DNA of 64,000 nucleotides, from the NCBI GenBank assembly GCA_965279285.1, contig OZ257147.1:620001-684000 (forward strand), given 5' to 3'. Below the pieces are notes generated by a model. The model made no database searches and was not told where the DNA came from. It was given only the letters and a program-made list of their open reading frames with translations. Within the stretch, counting starts at the first letter, position 1, and each line of letters opens with the position of its first letter. Shown in pieces: positions 1 to 6,784 of the stretch. Both the position numbers and the translations under genes were made by a program. This DNA comes from G965279335 sp965279285 (GTDB taxonomy: Bacteria; Pseudomonadota; Gammaproteobacteria; DSM-16500).

Positions 1-222
1 ACTGCTGTGCATTTGTATATTAAAGATGTTGATGCAGTTGTAAAACGTGCTGTTTCTTTGGGCGCGAAATTATTAAAAGATGTTGAGGACATGTTTTATG
101 GCGATCGTTGTGGATTTTTAGTTGATCCTTACGGCCATAAATGGTTTGTTGCTACCCATGTTGAAGATGTGACACCTGCGCAGACAAGAAAGCGTGCTGC
201 AGCGTTGTCTGGGAAAAAGTAA
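1..222 (+). CDS. VOC-family (glyoxalase/bleomycin-resistance fold) protein, C-terminal end
   Basis: The reading frame is open from the first base of the window, so the gene begins upstream and only about 73 residues are visible. The segment runs from a helix-like stretch (VDAVVKRAVSLGAKLL) to YGDRCGFLVDPYGHKWFVATH, which is the typical last beta-strand of PhnB-like VOC proteins: F-x-DP-x-GH-x-W followed by a short charged tail. Family members are metal-dependent lyases, isomerases or antibiotic-binding proteins; the visible part does not say which. The GTG at position 7 is internal to the fold, not a start. A palindromic repeat lies 6 bp after the stop, between this gene and the convergent toxin gene. 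Confident on family, not on function. Confidence 0.75.
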   Translation, partial: TAVHLYIKDVDAVVKRAVSLGAKLLKDVEDMFYGDRCGFLVDPYGHKWFVATHVEDVTPAQTRKRAAALSGKK

Positions 223-227
223 GTAAT

Positions 228-257
228 GTAGGGTGGGCAAAGCGCAGCGTGCCCACC
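228..257 (+). repeat. 30-bp palindromic repeat, single copy
   Basis: Core repeat beginning GTAGGGTGGGCAAAGC, with 8-bp inverted arms GGTGGGCA/TGCCCACC. It sits in the convergent gap between the VOC gene and the PIN toxin gene. With the opposite-orientation single copy at 1022 it brackets the toxin-antitoxin pair. Confidence 0.9.
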
Positions 258-283
258 AAGCTTTTTACATCTAATCGTCGTTC

Positions 284-697
284 TTAATTATCCCATGGAT
301 TGATAACTTCAAGAGTTGGAAATTTAAAGTCTTCAACATTGCGTGTTACAATCGATAAATTATGCTCTAAGGCGGTCGCAGCAATTAGGCTGTCAATAGC
401 GGGTGCAGGATGTTTTAGTTGAGCTAACATTTTTCCCCAGCGATCTGTTATCTTAAAATCAATTGTCAGTATGCGTGAACCAAACCAGTTTGGAATTTCG
501 TGTTCAAGCCAAATACGTAATTTTTCACGTTTATTTTTATCTGTTATTTTTTCTATGCCTTTCCTGATTTCTCCTAATGTTAATACGCTAATATATAAGC
601 TTTCATCAGGAACATTTTCAAACCAATGTACTACATGCTTATTTGGGGTGGGGCGTACTAACTCTGATAAAACGTTGGTGTCTATCAAATAACTCAT
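284..697 (-). CDS. PIN-domain ribonuclease toxin (VapC/FitB-like)
   Basis: A 137-residue protein of normal length for a VapC-type toxin. The acidic PIN residues are all visible: D6 in LIDTNVLSE, E43 in LGEIRKGI, D102 in AIDSLIAATA, and N120/D123 in TRNVEDF. PIN toxins are Mg2+-dependent endoribonucleases that cut tRNA or rRNA when their antitoxin is degraded. The start codon overlaps the antitoxin stop by 4 nt (ATGA), so the two are translationally coupled and the start is secure. Catalytic residues are intact, so the toxin is probably active when released. FitB-like proteins share this layout, and the RNA target cannot be read from sequence. Confidence 0.9.
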   Translation of the reverse strand: MSYLIDTNVLSELVRPTPNKHVVHWFENVPDESLYISVLTLGEIRKGIEKITDKNKREKLRIWLEHEIPNWFGSRILTIDFKITDRWGKMLAQLKHPAPAIDSLIAATALEHNLSIVTRNVEDFKFPTLEVINPWDN

Positions 698-942
698 AGC
701 CTGGGATCTCGGTCGGTCGAGCGATCACGTTTGATTTTGAGATTAACACCCATTAATGGTGAGCGTCTTAAAAATAATATAAAAGTAGGTTTGGGGCTTT
801 TTAGTTGCTCATATTCTTTTTGTGAAAGAATTACAACGGCAGGTTTCCCGTGTAAAGTCACTTGCTGTGGCCCATTTTGCAAGGCGCTTTTGACTAGCTT
901 ACTAAATTGGGCTTTAGCTTGTTGAAGTTGCCATTCGCGCAT
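694..942 (-). CDS. Phd/YefM-type antitoxin of the PIN toxin
   Basis: An 82-residue protein whose first 50 residues show the Phd/YefM pattern: WQLQQAKAQFSKLVKSAL, then P-x-x-VTLHGKPAVVILS and YEQL. This half forms the DNA-binding dimer. The basic, disordered C-terminus would wrap the toxin. The start ATG has AAGGAAAA about 4 nt upstream. It is the first gene of the pair, and its stop overlaps the toxin start in ATGA. The promoter carries a perfect inverted repeat just after the -10 hexamer, consistent with autorepression by this protein with its toxin as co-repressor. The tail after residue 50 (FILFLRRSPLMGVNLKI) is longer and more basic than in typical members. Confidence 0.88.
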   Translation of the reverse strand: MREWQLQQAKAQFSKLVKSALQNGPQQVTLHGKPAVVILSQKEYEQLKSPKPTFILFLRRSPLMGVNLKIKRDRSTDRDPRL

Positions 943-957
943 GGTTTTCCTTATTAT

Positions 958-1005
958 AACTAGTCTGACTAGTTTATTATAGCTCGGGTTAGGGGGGGTA
1001 GTAAA
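958..1005 (-). promoter_or_regulatory. Toxin-antitoxin promoter with operator palindrome
   Basis: On the minus strand TTTACT (1005-1000) is followed after 18 nt by a perfect TATAAT (981-976). Two nt later comes the inverted repeat AACTAG-TCAGA-CTAGTT (974-958), with perfect 6-bp arms. An operator at the transcription start is the usual place for a Phd-type autorepressor. Confidence 0.75.
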
Positions 1006-1021
1006 GGGTTTTTGATGGAGT

Positions 1022-1051
1022 GGTGGGCACGCTGTGCTTTGCCCACCCTAC
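1022..1051 (-). repeat. 30-bp palindromic repeat, single copy
   Basis: Same family as the copy at 228 but in the opposite orientation, with one change (GCTGTGC for GCTGCGC). It lies 13 bp beyond the stop of the minus-strand gene at 1064-2212 and upstream of the toxin-antitoxin promoter. Confidence 0.9.
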
Positions 1052-1063
1052 ATTTTGATGATG

Positions 1064-2212
1064 TTATAGAGGATTCATTTTTGTTAGCATATTCTGGACA
1101 GCCTCGAGACAAGCATAATCTGTTGGTGCTTGTTGTGGAGCAGATTTAAAAATTCCGATAGGATAAAAACGACTATTTGGAATTTCAGGAATACGGTGAG
1201 CAATTGCCATCCCAGGATTAGCTTGGATAGCACAGGTGTGTAATACCGGCCCATATAAAAAGTTGCCAGGCACTCTTTTTTGCATAAACTCCATAACTTC
1301 ACCTTGCTTTTGATCGTGTATCCCTCGATCATATGGGGCAAGTGTTAATTTGATTGCGCTACCGGCTATATGTTCATGCGCATGAGACGCTTGATTATTA
1401 TTCATGACAGAAAGCATAAATTTGGAATCATGTTTTATCTGGATAGGAGCTACAAACTCAATAGTTGGTGTCATACCTGTCCCAACTGCATCACGAAAAG
1501 AAATACTCGTAATGATCGGCGTGCTAGCAAAATCAAAACGTCGATGCCCACGGCTATCGTGAACAAATTCTTCATCGGCTTCTTTAGCTGCTGTTTCTGG
1601 AATTAAATTAGTAAGAGCATGTTTTTCATCTTTACATTCTAAGAAACCAGCCGCCACAGAGCGTAAGCTCCATGCATCTTTTCTGGTGATGATAGCAACG
1701 TTATTATCTTTTGAAATAAAAGGTGCCAATACTCCGGTTTTGAAAAACTCTTTTTGCGATACAGCGCTTCCAGCAACGTTAGCTTTTTTTATGTCTCCTA
1801 GTGCAACAAGGAAAGCATAATCTACTTGTACTGCCTCTAAATAAAGAGTGTTGTTGGTGGTGTCATACCCTGCACCGGTTAATAGCATTTGCTTGCCATT
1901 ATAAAATTTTTTATTTTCTTGAAGTTTTGCTAATTTTTGAGCGTAAATTTTTTGTTCTTCTGGCAGTAAAGAAACGGTAGGTAAGGCGCCATAGTTTGCA
2001 GCTATTGATCGTGTTTTTGAGTCTTTAACAAATATAACACGAGGTGGTGTATCAAATTGAAAACTGCTTTGAGCAATAATAGCTGTTTCAAAACTTTTAC
2101 TGTCGGTACTTTTACTATCAACTTTTTTATCGAGTGTTTTGGCGTCTTTTGTTTCGCGTAATATATCGGGCAATACACGTTCTTTCCAAGCAGTTATTAA
2201 ATTAATTAGCAT
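1064..2212 (-). CDS. Hypothetical protein, no family recognised
   Basis: A 382-residue protein I do not recognise. It has no signal peptide and no clear membrane segment. Residues 20-45 are rich in K, D, S and T and look disordered. The rest looks like a mixed alpha/beta fold, with notable stretches HDSRGHRRFDFAS, NQASHAHEHIAGSAI and NFLYGPVLHTCAIQANPGM. The His-rich pieces could bind a metal, but no known motif is complete. AGAGGT sits about 10 nt before the ATG and supports this start. Palindromic repeats lie on both sides of it. Its neighbours are a toxin-antitoxin pair and three putative effector genes, so an accessory or host-interaction role is possible but not shown. Confidence 0.6.
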   Translation of the reverse strand: MLINLITAWKERVLPDILRETKDAKTLDKKVDSKSTDSKSFETAIIAQSSFQFDTPPRVIFVKDSKTRSIAANYGALPTVSLLPEEQKIYAQKLAKLQENKKFYNGKQMLLTGAGYDTTNNTLYLEAVQVDYAFLVALGDIKKANVAGSAVSQKEFFKTGVLAPFISKDNNVAIITRKDAWSLRSVAAGFLECKDEKHALTNLIPETAAKEADEEFVHDSRGHRRFDFASTPIITSISFRDAVGTGMTPTIEFVAPIQIKHDSKFMLSVMNNNQASHAHEHIAGSAIKLTLAPYDRGIHDQKQGEVMEFMQKRVPGNFLYGPVLHTCAIQANPGMAIAHRIPEIPNSRFYPIGIFKSAPQQAPTDYACLEAVQNMLTKMNPL

Positions 2213-2244
2213 TGTTTATTTACCTCTTTAAGTTAAGTTATTTT

Positions 2245-2386
2245 GTAACTATTCAGCAGCTAAAAAGTTTGGTGGGCACGCTGCGCTTTGCCCACCCTAC
2301 ATTTTTTATATAATCCATGTTTTCATATCATGCTATTTTCACATAACCGTAGGGTGGGCAAAGCGCAGCGTGCCCACCAAACTTTA
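2245..2386. repeat. Composite inverted element with two 30-bp repeats
   Basis: The core repeat appears at 2271-2300 in minus orientation and at 2349-2378 in plus orientation, separated by 48 bp. The left outer arm is the intact GTAACTATTCAGCAGCT. The right outer arm has decayed after CCAAACTTTA. The element fills the gap between two co-oriented minus-strand genes. Confidence 0.85.
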
Positions 2387-2407
2387 TAAAACTAAAAATA
2401 CAAGCTT

Positions 2408-3472
2408 TTAACTTGAATCTGGTATAGTTAGAGACATTGTATAAAAGGCTTGTTTCTCATGCTCATCGTAATCCGGAGGGACAGTTAAATCAGTATCTTC
2501 CGGCCCTGCTTTTTTAGGCAATGCAGGTGTAGGTAGGAAAAATGTTGGGTATCCTGCTGCTGCACTAGATGATGAGCTTGCACCGGCAGAAACAGGGGCG
2601 GTTAGTGGTTGCTGTTTATTGGTAGTCAAAAAGGGTGATGATGATTTTTGTTGTGAATAGTAAGTTGTTGTAGGGTTTATTTTTTGAATCTGTAGTTGAT
2701 CTACTAATATCGTGTTAGCTGTTTGAGTAGCTGATAATTGAATTTTAGTATCGTTTAATTCTTTTTCCGCCTTCTTAAGGGCAGCTTCTAAGTATTTTTC
2801 TTGAGCAGATTTGTATTTCTCAAGATTTTTTGGATCTGCATATTGGTCTATAGCATTTGCTTGAAATTTTATTGTACTATTCTGAGTTGATATTTTTGAT
2901 TCTAATTCCGATATTTTTGCCTCTAATCCCGATATTGTTGCTTGGCTTTTTTCATGGTCTTCTGTTAATTGTTTTTTTAATTGGTCATTCTGTAATTCTA
3001 ATTCTGCTATTTTTGTTTGATTTTGTCTATCTCCGTGGATCTTATCTGCTAGTTGTACTCCTAAGCCATGGACTTGTAATTTTAATTGGTGTTGTTTTTC
3101 TTCTGATTGTGTAACAGCTTTTTTTAGCTGTTTTATTTCCTGTGTAAGTGATGATATTACCGGCTTATTTTTTTCTTGCTTTGTATTGTCTTTTTTCGGA
3201 TTAGTTAGTGATAATGAAGACGGTTGTCTGGCAGAACTTTTTTGCTCCGCATCATCGCTATTAGCCGCCGCTGCTTGCGTTGGATTGGCTTTTAATTTTT
3301 TCTTGGGTGGCATATTGACGTTAGATTTTAAATGACCTAGTGGATGTGGTTTTCTTTTTATGTTAGTCGGAACAGGTGCAATAGTATGAGGTGATTTTTC
3401 ATCTTTTTCATCGTTAGAAGACGATGAGTTAGTGGTAGTATGGAATTGTTTGTTTGGGGTGGTTGACATCAT
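2408..3472 (-). CDS. Coiled-coil protein with basic NLS-like patch, short relative of the SET-ankyrin proteins
   Basis: A 354-residue protein. Residues 1-110 are low complexity (T, S, N, P, K) and hold basic clusters, NIKRKPHP and MPPKKKLKANP (54-64), the latter like a monopartite nuclear localisation signal. Residues about 110-270 form a long heptad coiled coil (TQEIKQLKKAVTQSEEKQ onward). The C-terminus has a Ser/Ala tract followed by a Pro-rich acidic tail. The same layout of coiled coil, poly-Ser and Pro/acidic tail closes the two larger proteins downstream, but SET and ankyrin parts are missing here. The start MMSTTP resembles MMTSST of the largest paralog. It is probably a secreted effector, inferred from the shared PmrA-type promoter; molecular activity is unknown. 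Confidence 0.7.
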   Translation of the reverse strand: MMSTTPNKQFHTTTNSSSSNDEKDEKSPHTIAPVPTNIKRKPHPLGHLKSNVNMPPKKKLKANPTQAAAANSDDAEQKSSARQPSSLSLTNPKKDNTKQEKNKPVISSLTQEIKQLKKAVTQSEEKQHQLKLQVHGLGVQLADKIHGDRQNQTKIAELELQNDQLKKQLTEDHEKSQATISGLEAKISELESKISTQNSTIKFQANAIDQYADPKNLEKYKSAQEKYLEAALKKAEKELNDTKIQLSATQTANTILVDQLQIQKINPTTTYYSQQKSSSPFLTTNKQQPLTAPVSAGASSSSSAAAGYPTFFLPTPALPKKAGPEDTDLTVPPDYDEHEKQAFYTMSLTIPDSS

Positions 3473-3503
3473 ATTAGTTTAAGAGCCTGACTTACATGCA
3501 CCT

Positions 3504-3536
3504 ATTTTATCTTATTAGACTTAAGGTTTTCTTAAG
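3504..3536 (-). promoter_or_regulatory. PmrA-type box and -10 element
   Basis: CTTAAG-AAAAC-CTTAAG (3536-3520 on the minus strand), then 10 nt, then TAAAAT (3509-3504). It matches the PmrA/BasR pattern YTTAAK-N5-YTTAAK, replaces a -35 hexamer, and is 47 bp upstream of the ATG at 3472. Confidence 0.75.
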
Positions 3537-3572
3537 AGCTTAATTGCTATATTTGAATAAAAATCGGACTAA

Positions 3573-3698
3573 GCTAGAGAGTTTGGTGGGCACGCTGCGC
3601 TTTGCCCACCCTACTAGTTGCCAGCTAGAAGCACGCTGGCATGACAAGATTTCGTAGGGCGGGCAAAGCGCAGCGTGCCCACCAAACTAATAGTTACA
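3573..3698. repeat. Composite inverted element with two 30-bp repeats
   Basis: Core repeats at 3585-3614 (minus orientation) and 3654-3683 (plus orientation, one change GGGCGGG). The spacer is unlike those of the other elements. The outer arms are partial: GCTAGAGAG on the left and AATAGTTAC on the right. Confidence 0.85.
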
Positions 3699-3717
3699 AA
3701 TAGCGTTTATATTACTA

Positions 3718-6531
3718 TTAAGTCATTGGTGTGTAAGGGGGGAGATCGTCATTCTCAACTGAGCTACTGTTAGCTGATGAAGCTGCAGAAGAACTAGAAA
3801 AATGTTTTGGATCATAATTAGCTAATCTGGCTTTTGTGCCGAATGATGATGAGCTGGTTAATGTTGCTGATGGTAGTGTAGAAGGAAAAGCTGGATCAGT
3901 ATATTCTGTTCCTGCACTAGATGATGATGAGCTTGATGATGGGTTTGTATTGGCGGCTGCTAAGAGGTTGTTAGGTTGAAGGTCAACCACAGCAGCCATA
4001 AGGGGAGCATTGGTTTGGGCTGACTCTGCTTTAAAGTCGATGTTAACTTGTTTTATACGCTCCAACTCTTGCTGGAGAGCGATTATTTGAGAAGTAGAGC
4101 ATGAGTTCGGATTTCTTGTGTCAGTTAATTGGTTTTCAATAGATATTTTTCTAGCGGTAATGGCAAAGTCTTTGGCAGCTAATTGTGTTCTTATCTGGCC
4201 TATTTCCGTTAGGTTTTGTTTATTAGCTTGTTTTTCAACATCTAATTCTTGCTGCAATTTAGCACTTTCTGATTGGCTTTTTTCATTTTTATCACGTTCA
4301 ATAGTCAATTCTTGTTTTAGCTCAACGATAGCAGTTGCTTTTCTTTGATTGTCTTTCTCTAGCGTAATTATTTGCTGACCTTGTTGTGCTATTATCAATT
4401 TGTCGTCTTTGTTGATAGTTTTTGCATCGGCTAATTTTGATTTTAATTGAGCAATTTGTAACTTTTGCTGTTCATGTGCATTTTGCATCGCAGTTAATTC
4501 TTTTCTTAGTTGAATTATTTCTGCGGGTTTTTTTGGGGGATTCTTTTTTTTAGTAGAATCATCGGCATTATCTTCATCTGAGTCAGATGATGTTGTATCA
4601 GGGTCAATACTTGCAGCTGCAGGAGGTTTTTCGTGCTTAATTTTTTTAAATTGTTTTTTTGGCTCGTTAGATGAGTTTGATTTTCTTTTGTTTTTACCAT
4701 TAAGGTTTTTTTCTGCAGAATCATTTTTTTCATCTTTATCATTGCTAGAAGAGGACGAGCTGCTAGCAGCAGGCTGTCTAGATAATCTTTTTTCTACTAG
4801 GCTATCTAATTCATTATATTTCTGCTTAATTAACCAAGATAATTCTATGATTGAAGGATTTTTTTGCGGTTGTTTTAGTTCTAATATTTCATATACTTGG
4901 TTTATTATTTCAATATTTGAATTTTTACGCAATGCGGCAGGTTTTTCAAAAATACTTTTGAATGTTGTTTTATGAATTGTAGATATAAGGTCTTTAATGA
5001 CTTCAGGTTTTTTTTCAAACCATAGCTTTATCATGCTTTGGCAGTCATCATCATCGATAAAAGAAGATGAATAAAGATAATGGAAAGCGGTTTTCCCGTT
5101 GGCACATTGATAGCCTGGTGTTGTTATAGGGACTAATTCTTTAATTTTTTCAAGATCGCCTGTTATACAGGCTGCCATTAGCGGCGTTATTCTAGGTTGA
5201 TCGGGTAAAACTTTTTCGTTATTATCAGTGAAAATAATTATTTTATCAGCCATGCTAGGATTATTTTTTATGTCTGGAAAATATATTTTATACTTTCCTT
5301 GTAACTCTAAAAACGTACAAAGTTTGTTGTTTGTATCTGTAATTTTCATCAACGAATAAAGTTTAGCTTTTTTCTCAAAAATATCAGTGGGACTTTCCCA
5401 ATTGTCATCTGGGTTAAGATGTGTTTCGTCTGAATCTGTTGGTTTAGGGTCAATAAGAAGCAGTTGATTTGCTTTGATTTTTTTTGTGGCAATAATGTTT
5501 TTTCCATCCAGTTTACAATTGGCATTAAACGAGTGATTAACGAAAGGGGCGAGGTTGCAGAATTCATCTTGGTTCGTGCTTTCTTTGTCATCATCGTTCA
5601 TCATGCTATTGTCATGCTGTTTTTTATCAGCTTTACTTTGTGTTTCAACGTCTGCAAATATGATCGTGCCTTCTTTAATATCCATGCTGGTAAAAACAGC
5701 AAAATGCTTATTTAGATCAACTGAATCTTTGCCCTTATTGAGTTTATAAACAGGAGCTAAAAAAAGATTTTCTTCAACGGCATGACTGGGTTTTTTCTTT
5801 GTCGATTTTGTGCTAAAGCGTTCATTTGTGCGGTATCGTTGATAGCTACCTTTTGTTTCGTATTTGTCCGGCATAAAATTTTTGACATAATCTTTTGTTG
5901 CGATTTTTTTAATATCTTCAATACATTGACTTTGTATTGTATACAGCTGCTCGTCAAGGCCAAAATAAGGTGTTCTAACGCGAGATATAAATCTTCTTTT
6001 GTCTTCTGTAGAGAGAAAAGGTATCTTGGGTATATAAGACGTTATTTTTTTGTAATCTTCGATTATAATTTCTTTTATTTTATCTAGATAGCTGAGGTCT
6101 AGTAATTTTATTTCTTTCTCAATAAGTGACTTGGTTTTATCATTCCAGATGGGTTTCCAAAGATAGTTTATAATTGTTGTCCAATGGGTATGTAGTAACT
6201 CAATATACTCTTCTATTTTTCTTTTAATCTCTTTGTATTCTTTTGATTTTTCTAGATTGTCATCATCCTCTTGTTGCGATTGTAATAATTTTTTATATCC
6301 TTTTGATTCTTTTAGATTCGTTAGGTCTTTATATTTTGATTGTAATAATTTTTGATCTTTTTGTATTTTTTCCAAACATTCATTATTTATGCGATTACTG
6401 GTAGAGGTTGCTTGCGCTTCGTTGCTAGAAGATGCTGCAGATGAAGAAGACGCGGCAGCAGCAGCGGATGATGATGAGGCAACCGTTTGTAGTGTGGTAG
6501 AGGGTTGGTTGTTGGGACTGTTGCTTAGCAT
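3718..6531 (-). CDS. SET-like / ankyrin / coiled-coil protein, putative nuclear effector
   Basis: A 937-residue protein. Residues 1-45 are Ser/Ala low complexity and 50-245 helical and charged. Residues 250-365 read as a SET domain: FAVFTSMDIKEGTIIF, then CNLAPFVNHSFNANC (325-339, the NHSxxxNC core), then IIATKKIKANQLLLID. The Tyr that normally closes the site (ELTYDY) is replaced, so methyltransferase activity is doubtful. Ankyrin-like repeats follow at about 447-515 (ITPLMAACITGDLEKIKELV). Basic clusters at 612-632 (KNKRKSN, PKKQFKKIK) look like a bipartite nuclear signal. A coiled coil spans 668-835, then poly-Ser and a Pro-rich end. SET plus ankyrin is also the layout of the Legionella histone methyltransferase RomA/LegAS4; orthology is not claimed. 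It is a paralog of the gene at 6785. Confidence 0.75.
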   Translation of the reverse strand: MLSNSPNNQPSTTLQTVASSSSAAAAASSSSAASSSNEAQATSTSNRINNECLEKIQKDQKLLQSKYKDLTNLKESKGYKKLLQSQQEDDDNLEKSKEYKEIKRKIEEYIELLHTHWTTIINYLWKPIWNDKTKSLIEKEIKLLDLSYLDKIKEIIIEDYKKITSYIPKIPFLSTEDKRRFISRVRTPYFGLDEQLYTIQSQCIEDIKKIATKDYVKNFMPDKYETKGSYQRYRTNERFSTKSTKKKPSHAVEENLFLAPVYKLNKGKDSVDLNKHFAVFTSMDIKEGTIIFADVETQSKADKKQHDNSMMNDDDKESTNQDEFCNLAPFVNHSFNANCKLDGKNIIATKKIKANQLLLIDPKPTDSDETHLNPDDNWESPTDIFEKKAKLYSLMKITDTNNKLCTFLELQGKYKIYFPDIKNNPSMADKIIIFTDNNEKVLPDQPRITPLMAACITGDLEKIKELVPITTPGYQCANGKTAFHYLYSSSFIDDDDCQSMIKLWFEKKPEVIKDLISTIHKTTFKSIFEKPAALRKNSNIEIINQVYEILELKQPQKNPSIIELSWLIKQKYNELDSLVEKRLSRQPAASSSSSSSNDKDEKNDSAEKNLNGKNKRKSNSSNEPKKQFKKIKHEKPPAAASIDPDTTSSDSDEDNADDSTKKKNPPKKPAEIIQLRKELTAMQNAHEQQKLQIAQLKSKLADAKTINKDDKLIIAQQGQQIITLEKDNQRKATAIVELKQELTIERDKNEKSQSESAKLQQELDVEKQANKQNLTEIGQIRTQLAAKDFAITARKISIENQLTDTRNPNSCSTSQIIALQQELERIKQVNIDFKAESAQTNAPLMAAVVDLQPNNLLAAANTNPSSSSSSSSAGTEYTDPAFPSTLPSATLTSSSSFGTKARLANYDPKHFSSSSAASSANSSSVENDDLPPYTPMT

Positions 6532-6567
6532 ATTAGTTTTTAAAACGCGTTAAAAAATTAAATTAGT

Positions 6568-6600
6568 ATAATAGCTTATTAAACTTAAGGCTTTCTTAAG
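6568..6600 (-). promoter_or_regulatory. PmrA-type box and -10 element
   Basis: CTTAAG-AAAGC-CTTAAG (6600-6584 on the minus strand), then 10 nt, then TATTAT (6573-6568), 36 bp before the ATG at 6531. The half-site spacing and the distance to the -10 are the same as at the other three sites. Confidence 0.75.
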
Positions 6601-6640
6601 AATTTAGCTCTTTATTTGGCCAAAAAATAGACTGTATCAT

Positions 6641-6779
6641 TGTAACTATTCAGCGACTAGAGTTTGGTGGGCACGCTGCGCTTTGCCCACCCTACAAAAA
6701 TTATAAAAATAAGTTATAAAAAATGTAGGGTGGGCAAAGCGCAGCGTGCCCACCAAACTCTAGCCGCTGAATAGTTACA
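6641..6779. repeat. Best-preserved composite MITE-like element (139 bp)
   Basis: The outer arms TGTAACTATTCAGCG...CTAGAGTTTGG and their reverse complement match over about 55 bp, core repeats included, with one mismatch. Cores are at 6666-6695 and 6725-6754. The AT-rich 29-bp spacer makes the whole element one large palindrome. It ends 5 bp from the stop of the gene at 6785. Confidence 0.92.
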
Positions 6780-6784
6780 TATAA

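Noticed and set aside
2213..2245. TTAAGTTAAG upstream of the gene at 1064-2212 as a PmrA box
   Set aside because: The half-sites are 5 nt apart instead of 11 from start to start, and no -10 fits.
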